From positions 124,001 through 188,000 of the forward strand of contig JAGPNK010000014.1 in NCBI GenBank assembly GCA_020746835.1: a stretch of 64,000 nt of DNA, read 5' to 3'. This DNA comes from Stachybotrys elegans (Eukaryota; Ascomycota; Sordariomycetes; Hypocreales; Stachybotryaceae). A program made the translations under genes and the position numbers. Below the pieces are notes generated by a model. That model was given only the letters and a program-made list of their open reading frames with translations. It did no database searches and was not told the origin of the DNA. Below are positions 32,873 to 45,082 of the stretch, in pieces. Every line of letters begins with the position of its first letter. The first letter of the stretch is position 1.

Positions 32873-35800
32873 ACTTGATGCCTAGCTTTGAACTGAAGAG
32901 TTCCGAATAATGATCGGTTTCGAAGGGAGGAATGTAGGCTTCTATCAGACCAGATTCCTTTTAGGCTTTGCACTGTCGCCGCTGTCGAAATATCAGACAT
33001 AATGTTGCTGTTAGCACAAGGAGGAAGTATGTAGCGTTGCATTGGGCCTTTTAATAATATCTGGGGTTCGTGGAGAGCCACAGTTCAGTCACAATTCTGT
33101 CACGCAGCTTTACCTCTCAGAGTTCCTCTTGATGGGACGTGGCGCGCACAGAAGGGCTTAAGGTGGCTGCGCTAGCCACGATGGCTCTCCCTGGAAGTGT
33201 CTGGACCGACCTAGACACAGGGAGAGCCGTGTCGAGATCAGGCAGCACAATCCGTGTCAGAAACCCCACACCCCAACTGCGAGCATGCAAAATATCAATC
33301 TGTCGGAACTGCTGTGGAGACAAGACAAAATACACTGCGCGCGAGAGGTATCGCGAGCGCAATACATCTTTCTCCTTCTCTCTACCTCCTTAAAGTTATT
33401 AGTATCCTTATCTATTAACTTAAAATTCTATACTAAAGTTATAAAGAATATAAATATATTTACTATAATAAAAATATATATTTTCTTTATATTTTATATA
33501 GAGCTAGTAGATATATAGATAGTTAGAGGGATATTTATATACTAGAGAGGCTAGAAGGTATAGTTATTACTATCTCTACTAAAGACATCCTTGTCCTTCC
33601 CCTTGAACGTGTAGCCGCCCGGCTGCCGCGGCGCTTGCCATGGTGAGCGTGTGATGGTGGCACCTGAGCTCAGCGGGGCTTTTCGTCGAGGAGAGCGTCC
33701 TCTCGGCCAAACCCACGAGCGTAGAAGAGAACGGCGGCGACGGACATAGCCGATGCGACAGCAGTGGTGGTGACTAGTGCTGGTGCCGCGGCCGGCTTCT
33801 TGCGCCAGAGTCTGAGTCCACAACACATGAGGGCTATCTCAGTATAGCACTGTGCTTTGGTTCTGTAGGGCCACTGCACAGAATTGGTGGACGCCGGCAC
33901 AGGGTCGGATTTTCAGGCGAACCTAGCTGTCTTTGTTCACGTCGGCCTGCAATGCAGCGGCGCAACACCATGCGTCATCCGCCGGTAAGAAAAGAGGCAG
34001 AGAAGACTGAAACAAGAGCCCGCACTAACTCCTTGTAACGACCTGTGGCAATGGTGCTTGGGCGTAGAAGAAGCCCAATTACCCCGCGAGAGAAATCCTT
34101 ATGGTGTGAACCTTATTATTCGCAGGTGAATGTACAATGGAATAGAGCGATCGTTAGGAATCCGAAGGATGGGGGTGCAGCATCTCTTCGAGGGAGGGTG
34201 TCTCGACCCTCGATGCGGTTGGTCTTGGCCACGCTTCATGAGGCAATTCGAGGCAATTCGAAAAGTCTAGACGGAGAAACCAAGGCGTTTGCTAGTTGAG
34301 TTGTTGCATAGCGGTAACTTTAAGTTTGACCGGCTGGGCCAGTTAGCCAGTCCCGGCCTGGGCCGTTAGCGCTTATACTACTCACTAGTTTACTTTTCAG
34401 GATGGGCGTCTGAGACAATTCCAACAATTAAAACGGAACGCCAACCGCAATGATGTTATGCAGCCCGTTGCCGGTGTAGTAGGCACTGAGTCGACCCAAC
34501 CTCGGAAATGTCCGATGATGGAAGCAGTATTGCGCCACCCAAGGAAGCCATCTCTCTTCGTGACACGTAACACGTGACGGTGATACGAGCCAGGTCTGCG
34601 CATTGCAGCAATTGAATGTGTAACGACGGAGGTACTGGAGTTTTTTGCGAACCAAGTGGTTGTTCTTTCGCGGGAAGTGAGATTGTATCCCTTTTAATAT
34701 GTCGATACGGCCCCTGATCATCATTTTGGGTGTCCATCAGGTCCGATGATTCCTTGTCCCGGGACACCTGAGTTGGTTGAAAATCGGAAGCCCATCTAAG
34801 ACCGGTGGCGCAAGCCAAAAATGAGTGGAGTTGGTGTGCCGTTTTCAAGAGTCGTAGCACCGCAATTGGCAGGCAGACCCCTCCGCATCTCCCAGATACG
34901 CCTGGTGGATCCTAAGGCTGGGTGGAAGTGGAGTAGGCTGTTAGGGAAGCCGTTGGTTTATAACGATCTGCCTCGTCTGATGCAAGTCGAAGAGCAAGGG
35001 CATGACTCGTCGGTTGTTCATGGCGCAGTTCAGCCTCCAGAAAGGGGTTGAGTTGAAACATCCAAGTCCTCCCGGACTTCAGTCGGACTGGCAGGCTGTG
35101 CTCCAGGACGTAGGAAGCGGATCCCTTGGGCATTTACACCAAGGACTCTGTACTTGCGAACACGCTGGAGAACGAGGTATGTGTGTGTATCTAAGCCCTG
35201 CGATTAGCCAGTGTTGGTGCAAACTTGCCACTTAGTGACCTGCTACCAAGAGGAAAAGAGACAGAAAATCCCTTTTCTCCCTTTTCCTCTCCTTTGTTTC
35301 CGCTAGCAAAGGTGTTGGTATCACAGGTGCGCGCAAAACTTAGGGCTAATCGGTTATTGTATTTCGTAGATGTAGGTGTAAGAGTTCTAGCTATAGCGCG
35401 AGAGTAGGTATTTATTGCCCTCAATTGGGCACGTACCTTGCCAAGGCTCCGATCAAAGAGCCTCCTGAAACACCTACTTCGTTTGCTCCTCTCTGATACA
35501 TCCTGCGCATGATTCCTACAAAAGGACATATTACTTTCATCAGAGACTGACTCGTATCGCGGCAATTGTCGGGTGCTATGGCGTTCTGCTGATCCAATAG
35601 TCCACAAAACAAGGTTAACGGCCGTACGTTATCACATGCAATGGGGCCCCTACCTCCTCCATTTTATTTTCCTCGCCCATTTCTCGCCAACCCCCAAGCG
35701 CCTTCGTTGCTTTTTCTGCCCGCTTTTGTATTGCTAACGTCCTCGAACTCAGCCACTGACTCATTGCCTCAACCAAGCCTTGGTTCTCATGCCGCCCGAT

Positions 35801-36819
35801 CCTATTTCTTATACCGTTGATTATCTTTTCTGGCTTACTCCTTCGCAGCTCATTCAGTATGCCTGCGCCTTGTACACATCTCTCCCCTAAAACCCCTATA
35901 GGTGGCTGTCTCCCTGCAGAACGAAAATGAGGACGCGGGGTCAGACAATCAATTCTTTTAACCCATCGAGGTCACTTCAGGCTGTGTCGAACAGTACAGG
36001 GAGGTTGGAAGGGAGCAGAGTTCAATGTGACGATCTTGGGACTTTCCCTTGTATCTACATATACTGCGCCAGTACTTCTGTGCGAACCCTCTGCTTGTGC
36101 TGTGCTCCTACCCCTTCACTTTAGCGTTCCTCCACTGTACGCATTCGAGCCTTGATATAATCAAGGTAATCTTTAAGGACCAAAATCATTACAAAACAAA
36201 GCTAACGTTAACCGCGTATTTGTTAATATAGCCGCTTGCCCTTGCTGTCTGCCTCCAGGCATTGCAGGTATACTTTCTGCGTAGTCTGTCCTGCTCTGGT
36301 TGCGCACCATCATCCCGGTATGTCCGAAAACCGACTAGACGAGCGCCACAGCTCACCGGTTAGAGTCTGTCAATTTGGTGGTGACGACGCCGTTACGTGT
36401 ACTTTTGAGGGTCCACACCCCCCGACTATTATGGTGGAGAGTTCGATAACGGTGCTCGATTTAGTCAACACAAGCGGCACGTCGAGCATGGCCTGCGATT
36501 TCAACGCAGCCAGTTTCGCCGTAAATTATAAGGGTTAAGGGCGGCTTCAGGAGCTCATTAGAGCTTTGTGAAAATAGGGCCCTCAAACACTGCGCAACAA
36601 CCAAGGGGCTTCATATTAGAGACTTTGATTGACCGTGGAAGCGTCGGCCACCTCCCCCAAACAAACCTCCAAGAGCATGTTTCCCTTGGGCAGTTTTCAG
36701 CTCCTGCATTCGGCGCTGGAATTTATCTCTTTTTTCAAACAAGGCCAACGGCTTGGCAATTCTTACCCCGCTCTCACGATGGTGACGCGAGCGGCGGAAA
36801 AGCGAGGAGGGGCGCGCCC
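32873..36819. other. Gene-poor region
   Basis: Almost 4 kb without a gene I can support. 33391-33550 is strongly AT-rich. Short open frames (for example 33670-33900 minus, with one hydrophobic stretch; 34456-34860 minus; 36236-36538 plus) lack domains and overlap others on the opposite strand. A small GAGGCAATTC direct duplication occurs near 34240. No tRNA or other RNA gene was recognised. Confidence 0.4.
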
Positions 36820-37296
36820 TCAACGAAAACGGCCGAGGACGATGACCACGGCGCAGCATGACAGGGCAACGGAATGGGAAGAAGGAAGTAGTGACGGAAC
36901 TCTTGTCTGGAGGATATCGGCAGGCGTGTACTCTGGGATGTCTTGCGCAGAGCCGACTTCGCCTTCGAGCAGGAGCGGCCAGGTTGATGATAGCGCAGAA
37001 AGGCGGCTTGAGGACGAAACACGGTCGGCTCGAGGAATACTCGACCGATCGTCCAGGCGGGATGCACATCCACGTACTCCGTGGCGAGGCTGTGGTGATG
37101 GAGCCGCAGCTTGTTCGATCATAGGGAGGTATGATTTGTCAGGATCACGATAAGTCCCAGTGAAGAGCGACCTCTCTCGGATTGGAAATAGAGCGTCTCG
37201 TACCTCTTCGGCCACCCCTTCAACATCTTCAAACTCGGCGATGAGTCCTGGCGCATGGGCTAGATACAATATCCCCTTGACTACGCGAAGCTGCAT
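36820..37296 (-). CDS. Hypothetical open frame, possibly a gene fragment
   Basis: 158 codons from an ATG at 37296. The first 65 residues are protein-like (ILYLAHAPGLIAEFEDVEG, EVRDALFPIRERSLFTGTY), but the remainder turns into a low-complexity Ser/Pro-rich tail, suggesting that an intron or a break has been read through. No domain was recognised. It could be the first exon of a truncated gene. Plus-strand frames over the same DNA are also open, so coding status is uncertain. Confidence 0.25.
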   Translation of the reverse strand: MQLRVVKGILYLAHAPGLIAEFEDVEGVAEEVRDALFPIRERSLFTGTYRDPDKSYLPMIEQAAAPSPQPRHGVRGCASRLDDRSSIPRADRVSSSSRLSALSSTWPLLLEGEVGSAQDIPEYTPADILQTRVPSLLPSSHSVALSCCAVVIVLGRFR

Positions 37297-37319
37297 TCGG
37301 GGTCACGGACCGGGATTGT

Positions 37320-38095
37320 CACTAATTAAAATCGCGTAAGATAGAGTGACATGTTCTATCTAGCTATTCTACCTATAGTAGAAGTACTAGCATTGCCAGC
37401 GCTTATAAATAGCTATATTATATACATCATATCCCCAATATATAATTATACCGCGTTTTCTGTGTCCAGGCTATCGATTGAGGGTATTTTTATCTAGTTG
37501 ACCTAATACCCTATATTTCCGGCTCTTTTATATACTCTATGATCTAGGGCCAATTTAAACACCTTAACAGCCTAGATAATTCGATTACTTTGACCTAGAG
37601 ACATGATTATGCTGTGGGAAAGGCATAGAAATGTCCCTAGCCTAATAACACTGCCTTATTATTCCTGTCTACTGATATTCCCTGAATATCCTGTTAATAA
37701 GGGCATCAAGGAACTGGACTTGGTCCCTATATAGGGGCCATAGTGGCTGGCCTAGCCGCTATAATAGAAAGCTATTTATCAGGGCTATAGATAGAAGGAA
37801 GGTCTAAGTCAATACCCTTGCCAGCCCCTGGCGTTAATAATGACTTCTGGAATTAATATATAACTATAGTTGGTTAGTAATATTAATAGCGCCTATATAG
37901 TTATTATATTTAGTGGCAATAGATAGTAATATAAGGGCTTTAATAGCATTAGGGCCAAATTCCTATCTTACTAGACTACTATATAGTATTATCCTAGTAG
38001 GATAATAGTATAGGTATTCTATAGCCTCTATTCCTGTATATACAGTAGAAAAGAATATAATAAGGGTATTATCCTTCTATCTGATTTGGTTAATG
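37320..38095. other. AT-rich, probably RIP-affected remnant
   Basis: Base composition shifts sharply to A+T, with abundant TATA and TAG words and no open frame. In Pezizomycotina this usually marks an old repeat degraded by repeat-induced point mutation. The original element cannot be named from the sequence. It ends about 100 bp before the LINE. Confidence 0.5.
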
Positions 38096-38306
38096 TTACG
38101 ACAAATGACGCCTGACGGTCATGTGACTAGGGCACGTGACCAAAAGGCGGGACTACGGGAGGATCACCGCGCACAGGGTGAACCTCAGGGAATTCTTGCC
38201 TCGGAAAAAACTTCACAACCAGCGAGAACGAAATTTTTGAAATCAGCCCTTTGTAGCAGCACGACACCCGCCCGCAGGGTCAATCGGATTGCCGAGAGCC
38301 AGTTGC

Positions 38307-39980
38307 ATGGCCCAGTGTGACACAGGCATCATGGCAACACCATGGCCCCCGGTCCCGGACTGGCCAGCCAACCACCGCGAGCACGCCGCGAAACTAAGCC
38401 GATACCTACAGACTGCAGTGACCTTCATCGACACCACCAACGGACAACCCCTTGAGCCGCGAGCCGTCAGGGCTGCCCTCATGAGCACCCTGAGCTTCCT
38501 CGCTAAGCTAGCCAAGATCCCCGACGTCGACCATATCCACGACGCCGTACGAGCCGTACACGCCGAGACGAAAATAGCCACAGAAAACGCAGCACGCGCG
38601 ATTAAAGACATCAAAGCCGACCTCAACAAAATTGATGCTGTAGTCGAGAAAACCGCCACGTTCGCAGAACAAGCAAGCACTACCGCCAAGGAAGCCAAGG
38701 AGATCAGCAAGACAACGCTGAACATGGTGAGGGAGATGATGCTTGCAAACCAACAGCACCAAACCAAAATAGCCCAAACATATGCCAGCGTCGCAGCGAG
38801 GGGCGGATTGGCATCCAGCATGCACAATCCGCAAAATCACAGAACACCGACAACACAACCGCAGCGTGAAATCGTAGTGAACATTAGAGACCCAATTACC
38901 ATAGGAAATTTCCGAGCTATGACCCCACGTGCCCTCAAGGCGCATATCGACCATGCGATTGAGCAAAGCGGTAATGAGCATATTGCAAAGATCAAAACAG
39001 TTTCTACTAACCAGTTAAAGAGCGGCGACCTGAGCATCAAGACAGCAACTACAGCAGACATGGAAGCTCTGAGACAGTTCTCAGGAGACTGGGAACAGAG
39101 GATCGGCAACGGCAGTGTCATACGCACTCCCTCGTACGGTATACTAGCACATGGCATCCGGACTAGCTCGATGAACATGGAACGGTTCGAGGAGGTCAGA
39201 GATAGCATCCTTCAGGACAATAAACCGTTTATCCCCAACGCAGAGATCAAATACATAGGATGGCTTACTCGGAACTCGAAAGCGAAGACGGCATCGTCCA
39301 TCGTAGTAGAGTTCAAGCGAGCTGAAGATGCTAACAAGATCATAGACGAGGGGCTTATCTGGCAAGGAGAGGTCTTTCAGTGTGAGCGATATGATAGGCA
39401 CTGTAGGCTGAGGCAGTGCTTCAAGTGCCACAAATACGGCCACATAGGAACCCAGTGCAAGGCTAACGTAGCATGTGGCTACTGCGCTCAACCTCATCCC
39501 ACCAAGGAATGCCCAGCGAAGAATGACAGGAACGCCCCGCGGAAATGTGCCGCCTGCCGGGACAACCACGAAGCATGGAGCCCTTCATGCCCGGTTCGGA
39601 AGCAGGAACTATCGAAGATCAAGACGGCATACAACCTTCGACCCCGCTATCACCCGGTCCCGGAGGAATCGGTCAGAATAACCCCGCCAGCAAAGCCTCA
39701 AGGCCAGCCAGCACTGAGGAGCGTTATATTGACACCTTCCCAACGACCGGATCGAAGCAGGTCACCGAACAAACGAGGCCAGAAGAGATTGAACCCTGAC
39801 AATAGTCAAACCGATCAAGAGAACGTGGGAAACGAAATCGTCGTTCTGTCTGACGATCAACAAGATAAGAGCCAGAGACCGAGGAGGACCATCGTCCCGA
39901 CGAGGAGAGTACTCGAAGCGCTTGATGCAAACATGCAGACGAACCACAGCGGCTATACCATGGATACCACAGAAGGATAA
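38307..39980 (+). CDS. LINE ORF1, gag-like nucleic-acid-binding protein, 557 aa
   Basis: Begins at the first ATG of the frame (38307). The N-terminal third is Ala-rich and helical (about residues 85-165), probably a coiled coil for multimerisation. Cys-rich knuckles follow near residues 370-440: CFKCHKYGHIGTQC, CGYCAQPHPTKEC and CAACRDNHEAWSPSC, as in LINE gag proteins that coat the RNA. The tail is basic and rich in Pro/Arg. The stop codon TAA overlaps the ORF2 start in the arrangement TAATG, which points to translation of ORF2 by termination-reinitiation. The frame is intact. Confidence 0.85.
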   Translation: MAQCDTGIMATPWPPVPDWPANHREHAAKLSRYLQTAVTFIDTTNGQPLEPRAVRAALMSTLSFLAKLAKIPDVDHIHDAVRAVHAETKIATENAARAIKDIKADLNKIDAVVEKTATFAEQASTTAKEAKEISKTTLNMVREMMLANQQHQTKIAQTYASVAARGGLASSMHNPQNHRTPTTQPQREIVVNIRDPITIGNFRAMTPRALKAHIDHAIEQSGNEHIAKIKTVSTNQLKSGDLSIKTATTADMEALRQFSGDWEQRIGNGSVIRTPSYGILAHGIRTSSMNMERFEEVRDSILQDNKPFIPNAEIKYIGWLTRNSKAKTASSIVVEFKRAEDANKIIDEGLIWQGEVFQCERYDRHCRLRQCFKCHKYGHIGTQCKANVACGYCAQPHPTKECPAKNDRNAPRKCAACRDNHEAWSPSCPVRKQELSKIKTAYNLRPRYHPVPEESVRITPPAKPQGQPALRSVILTPSQRPDRSRSPNKRGQKRLNPDNSQTDQENVGNEIVVLSDDQQDKSQRPRRTIVPTRRVLEALDANMQTNHSGYTMDTTEG

Positions 39981-42900
39981 TGAGTCGATCTGATCAACTA
40001 TCCATACTACAGTACAACGTGAGAAAATCGAAAGACACGGTGATGGCTTCCCTCCTGCGGGATCAACAGATTGAGAAGTACGATATACTGGCGATCCAGG
40101 AGCCGTGGCGCAACCCTTTCCAGAACACGACACATCACCCAGCAAGAGACAAGTTCTTCCTCTGCTATCCGACGCAGACAGATGGCCTTCCAGCCCGAGT
40201 ATGCTTCTTTGTCAACAAGAGACTGGATAACTCGATGTGGCACTTCAAAGAACACAGCCGAGACCTATGCAGCATCATTATCAGCACTAAGGAAGAAGAA
40301 GGAGAGGCAAGGCAAATCGCAATAACCAACGTATACAACTCCCCGCAGAGAACAGAGGGTAGAGCGAGCGCTGTCGCGCAACTGGGGAGGACGCTAGGCA
40401 GCCTAACCAATATGGAGCACGTCGTTGTGGGAGATTTCAATCTGCACCACGAGATTTGGGGCGGAACTATCGAACAAAGCCCAGAGGCTGAAACCGAAGA
40501 TCTGATATCAACTATGGATAAATATGGCCTAATAAGCCTGCTCCAACCTGGTACCATCACATATGAGGAGAACGGAGCCAGGACGACGATAGACCTATCC
40601 CTCGCCACTGCTAATCTCGCCGACCGCTTGATCAGATGCGAAGTCGAGTCAAGCATGAACCACGACTCAGATCACATCCCAATAGCCACATGCATAGATA
40701 CAAGGATCGTCTGCAGACAAACGCAGCCGAGACGAAACTGGAAAGCCATGGACAAGAAAGCCTTTACATCCGAGCTTGAGAAACGCCTACCCCCACGGAG
40801 ACGGCCCAGAACCAAAACGGCACTCGATAACTATGTGGAAGAGATCGTTGCGGCTCTGACGCAAGCAATTGACGTCTCGGTCCCAACAAGCACTCCGTGC
40901 CCAAAGGCCAAGGCTGGATGGAACGAAGAATGCAGTCATATGCTGGCAGAAACCAAGCGTCTACGAAGGATCTACAGTGCAACGCACACCGAAGAGGCAT
41001 GGGAAGCATATCGCGTGGCACGCAACAAGAAAGGGAAAACCATCAAGAAAGCCCTCCGAAAAATGCATCGAGACACCATAGAGACGGCGGCGGAATCTCC
41101 TGAGAAGCTCTGGCGTGTTGCCAAATGGGCCCGATCTAGGGAAAGTCAAGGCTCAGAGCTGACTCCGGTGATCAAAGATCCAGCTACAGCACAAGAAGCT
41201 ACCACGCCGAGGGAGAAAGCCAAACTATTCAGAGATGTCTTCTTCCCGAATCCACCAGAAGCAGATCTTAGCGACATGGACGGAGCGACATATCCGGAGC
41301 AGGTCAAACTGCCGAAAATCACCATCGACGAAGTGGAAGACGCTATCCTAGCAACAGCTTCGAACAAAGCCCCTGGTCCAGACGGAATAACGAACAAGGC
41401 ACTTCAGGCCGGGGTGACACAGATCAAAGAACATCTGACAAGGATCTTCAACGCCAGCCTAGACCTGGGCTACTGCCCACAGCATTTTCGGTCCTCCACG
41501 ACGGTGGTTCTCAGGAAACCAGGGAAGTCCGACTACACAATACCGCAAGCTTACAGGCCGATCGCCCTACTTAGCACGGTTGGGAAGATTATGGAATCTG
41601 TGCTAGCAAAGAGGCTAAGCTACCTTGTTGAAACGTATGAGCTACTTCCGCAGACACATGTCGGCGGGCGGAAGGGAAAATCTACAGAACACGCATTCCA
41701 CCTTATCCTTGACAAGATATACGAAGCATGGAACAACGGACAGGTGGCCAGTCTCCTGTTACTCGACATCTCGGGCGCCTTCGACAATGTGTCACACAAG
41801 AGACTCCTGCACAACCTACGTAAACGCCGTGTCGATGAGAAGATAGTGAGGTGGATCGCAAGCTTCCTCAAGAACAGGAGAACAAGAATCACAGTAGACG
41901 GATTTTTATCGGAATCATACAGAACGGAAACGGGAATACCGCAAGGCTCGAACCTCTCACCAATACTGTACATATTCTACAACGCTGATCTGATTGAGGT
42001 CTGCAACGACGAGGAGTCCATCTCAGCAGGCTTTATAGACGACACAGCAATTCTCACATGGGGCGACAGCACAATGGAAACATGCGGGAAACTAGGATCT
42101 GCGCTAAGGAAAGCAAAAGGATGGGCGACAACGCATGCATCTATATTATCACCGGGGAAGTTCCAGCTCACCCACTTCACAAGGGCGAGAACCAAATTCG
42201 ATATCAACCAAGCTCTACAGACGGAGACAGAGTCCATCCAGCCCAGCCCAGCATCAAAGTACCTCGGCCTCATAATGGACACGAAGCTCTTATGGAAAGC
42301 GCACATAGATGAAATGGAGCGCAAGGTGACGAAAACCATCGCGGCACTCAGCAGCCTTGGCAGTTCGACATGGGGCATCCCGATGCGGGAGCTGCGCACA
42401 ATCTACAGGGGAGTGGCAATACCACAGATGATGTATGCCTGTTCGGCCTGGTCCAACGCGAACTGGTCTACCAATGGCGAGCCGATCAGCACCAAGGTGT
42501 TGACAAAGTTACAGAGTTTGCAAGCAAGAGGAGCGCGAGTCATAAGCGGAGCATACAGAGCAACTTCGGTCCCAGCATTGAACATCGAAACGCATCTGCT
42601 GCCGGTCGAGGAGCAGATACTGAAACACAACATTGACACACTGGCGCGTATCGGACCAGCCGAACGACCGCCCTTCGAATCGACAAATAGCAGACGAAAG
42701 AGGAAGAGTCCGAGGCAAGCCATCGAGCAGACCATCCGCGATTTGGAAGGGCCGAATATTTGACGTCAAGAACAGGCAAGCGCATACATTACTCCTCCAT
42801 GGTGGCGTGGGCCAAGATGCTATATCGAGGGCAATACAAAAGCAGCCAAGCAGAAACACCTGGAACAGCTATCAGACCACACGGCCATACACATCTACAC

Positions 42901-43798
42901 CGACGGCAGTGGCGTCAATTGTCATGTGGGTGCAGCAGCAGTGTGCACAACGACACAGGAGAACCGGGCAGCATACATGGGCACCGAGCGAGTCTCAACC
43001 GTACATGCCGCCGAGCTGCAGGGCATCTTGCTGGCTCTACAGATGGCGCGGGAGGACAAGCAGCGGGGCAATACAAGGAGCAGAGTGTGCATATACACAG
43101 ACAATCAAGCAGCCATCAGGTCTTCGGCCAAGCCAAAAGGTAAATCCGGCGCATACCTCCTGAAAGCTATCGCACAGATCACGGAAGAGCTTCAGCAAGG
43201 TGGACTGCCAGTGGAAATCCGATGGATCCCGGCCCACGCAGGGGTCTGGGGAAACGAACAAGCCGACAAAGCAGCCAAGGAAGCCACAGGATGGAGAGAA
43301 GGCGGAGCGACTGGACCAAGGGCCGCCGAACCAGCGGAACTATGGGCACTCCGTTCGACGCTCAAGATGTGGACCCACAAGCACGTCCACAAAGCCTGGC
43401 AAGACAAATGGGCCAACGAAAGCCGGGGCAGGGTCTGCTTCCGCTACACACCGAAGCCAACAAAGAAAGTATTGCAGCTGCACACGAAGCTCAACAAGAG
43501 GCAGAGCGCGCTCTTGATCGGATTGCGAACCGAGAAGATAGCCACCAAGCACTTCCTCTTCAAGCAAAGAGTACCGGGTGCTACGGACGATAGATGCCCC
43601 TGCGGACAAGGACGACAAACGGTATTGCATATCCTCCTGCGATGCCGGAAACATCGACAACTCCGGAACCAGGAACTCGGCGACATCCTAGGACTAAGCG
43701 ACCTTCGAAGGGTGTTGGGAGAGCGCAAAGCAGCCGCGAAAGCCGTCAGATTCATGGAACAGACAGGGACCCTTGGGCATCTCGGGGTCGAAACGTAG
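39980..43798 (+). pseudogene. LINE ORF2 (endonuclease, reverse transcriptase, RNase H) with one in-frame stop
   Basis: The frame from 39980 is open to a TGA at 42761-42763 and then continues in the same frame to 43798. Residues 1-230 are an AP-like endonuclease (LQYNVRKSKD, IQEPWRN, VVGDFNLHHEIWGG, SDHIPIAT). The reverse transcriptase follows, with YRPIALLSTVGKIMESVLAKR, LLLDISGAFDNVSH, GIPQGSNLSPILY and the catalytic AGFIDDTAIL. After the TGA comes RNase H (IYTDGSG, VHAAELQGILLAL, YTDNQAAI, WIPAHAGVWGNEQADKAAKEA) and a C-terminal Cys/His motif (CPCGQGRQTVLHILLRCRKH). The stop sits in a short linker where relatives would be read through. A CGA-to-TGA transition is the simplest origin. Reverse transcriptase and endonuclease remain intact in the shortened product. 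Confidence 0.85.
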
Positions 43799-44146
43799 CC
43801 AGACGATGTCGGGCGCTGGGGGGAGACTGTAGGTACATGGACCCCATACACGAGGCGGATGTGGCCGCCTTTACTGAGCCTGAAAACTATTGTACATAGT
43901 AGAGAACCAGATTCTGCACGATGGTGCCAGCCACGAGTAGAATGAGGTTGAGGAGAAAGCGGGATCATTGGGGACAGCTGGTCAATGTTCGTTGATGTTG
44001 GCGAAGTGGGGCAAGCCTCGGATTAACACCCGGAGCGAGCTTCGGCTGTCCGCCAACCCCGCTAACCGGGCATGGCTGCTTATGTATCTAGCGGCTACAA
44101 CCGAGTAGGAATAGAATGAACGAACGAACGATGAACTGAACTGAAC
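43799..44146 (+). other. LINE 3' untranslated region
   Basis: Contains GCTGGGGGGAGACTGTAGGTA at its start and ACCGGGCATGGCTGCTT plus AACCGAGTAGGAATAGAA near its end. The same words occur in order in the 1.1-kb element at 54962-56057 and, on the minus strand, in the truncated LINE at 53717-54848. This is probably the reverse transcriptase recognition tail. Confidence 0.7.
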
Positions 44147-44278
44147 CGTGCCCATACGCCGGCCAATATCCATGAATCCCACGATTGTTGAGATCTTTCC
44201 TCACATCCGCCAGAAAGACCAACGTTTCTTCACGAGTCTATTTCAAGACCTGAGTGAACAAGTATAGAGAAACACCCT

Positions 44279-44706
44279 TTAGGCCAGTGCTGTGCGATGC
44301 ATGAGTCCATTTCCCCAGCTCTTTGCGCCACTTGTCCTTGGCCCAGTCGGGTCGCATTCGTCGCAGCTCGTCGCATTGGAACGATGTTCATAAGTCGATT
44401 GGAAAAGGCGATCGGGTTGGCTGGGACGGGTGTGACGGGGCAGTCTGCTTCGCACAAGGTTTGTCATTCGATTGCTAGAATGGTGCGGCCCATACCTCGA
44501 TCGTAGATTGGACACAGTCGAGTTCAGCAGCGGCGCGGGAGTCTTGGCATCGGCGGTTTCCTGGAACTATCCGTCCACGATCACCTTGCCTATGTCATAC
44601 TGCATCACCCTCGTGCCGACGACGACGTCGCCTAGGGACAAGTCGGCCTGGTTGGGGGATCCGCCGCCGATGCCGACCATCAAGGTTGCGAGGATGCACG
44701 CTTTAT
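44279..44706 (-). pseudogene. Relic of a purine/uridine phosphorylase domain (PNP_UDP, NLR-type)
   Basis: Read on the minus strand, the frame shows MVGIGGGSPNQADLSLGDVVVG, then VMQYDIGKVIVDG, an in-frame stop, KTPAPLLNSTVSNLRSRYG, and later DRLFQSTYEHRSNATSCDECDP. These follow the order of the nucleoside-phosphorylase domain found at the N-terminus of many fungal NOD-like receptors. The in-frame stop, lost catalytic part and absence of any downstream NACHT or repeat domain show it is dead. It begins about 130 bp from the 3' end of the LINE, which may have landed in or next to the old gene. 44707-45082 holds nothing else. Confidence 0.65.
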
Positions 44707-45082
44707 AAGCATGCTAATAGTAGGTCCTTCACTCGGCGCACGGCATTTTGCTAAGGCTCCGCCGAGTGGGATGTGATAGTATACTGCTCGGCGTCGGGTG
44801 TGTGAAGTGCCCGAGGCTTATTCAGTCCGTCTTTAAATGCCAAGTTGATATATGGCCAAAACGATCACTCAGCACCCACCCCTGCCGGCCAAATGGTAGC
44901 TGTTCATAAGCCTCCGCAGTAGTCGGCACGATTTTTTGGCCGTCTTCGTGACGATTTGCTGTTATTTGAACAGTTCATAAGTCTGTAATTTGTAATTTCC
45001 GAGGTCACGGAGTCGTGCCAACCTGATCGTTTTCCCACAGCACACAAGACTAATTACCCTCACTCAACATCAGGCCCTAACC

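Larger units (their letters stand above)
38204..44146 (+). mobile_element. Near full-length Tad-like LINE, about 5.9 kb
   Basis: Two ORFs in the order gag-like then endonuclease-reverse transcriptase-RNase H, the layout of Tad1-group non-LTR retrotransposons. The 5' end is an A-run plus CCAGCGAGAACGAAATTTTT, shared with two shorter elements (1-862 and 54962-56057). The 3' end is an untranslated tail closing with AACCGAGTAGGAATAGAA and short GAACGAAC/ACTGAAC repeats. No target duplication was found by eye, so the flanks may have been rearranged after insertion. Third positions and open frames are well preserved, indicating a young copy that has escaped heavy RIP. Confidence 0.88.

Noticed and set aside
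33670..33900. 76-codon membrane-type protein on the minus strand
   Set aside because: There is one hydrophobic stretch only, no conserved motif and overlapping alternative frames; not enough to call a gene.
40165..40656. Long minus-strand frames inside the LINE
   Set aside because: They are antisense to well-supported endonuclease/reverse transcriptase coding sequence and have no recognisable motifs.
38190..44170. Target-site duplication for the full LINE
   Set aside because: Flanks at 38190-38204 and 44147-44165 were compared and no convincing direct repeat was found.
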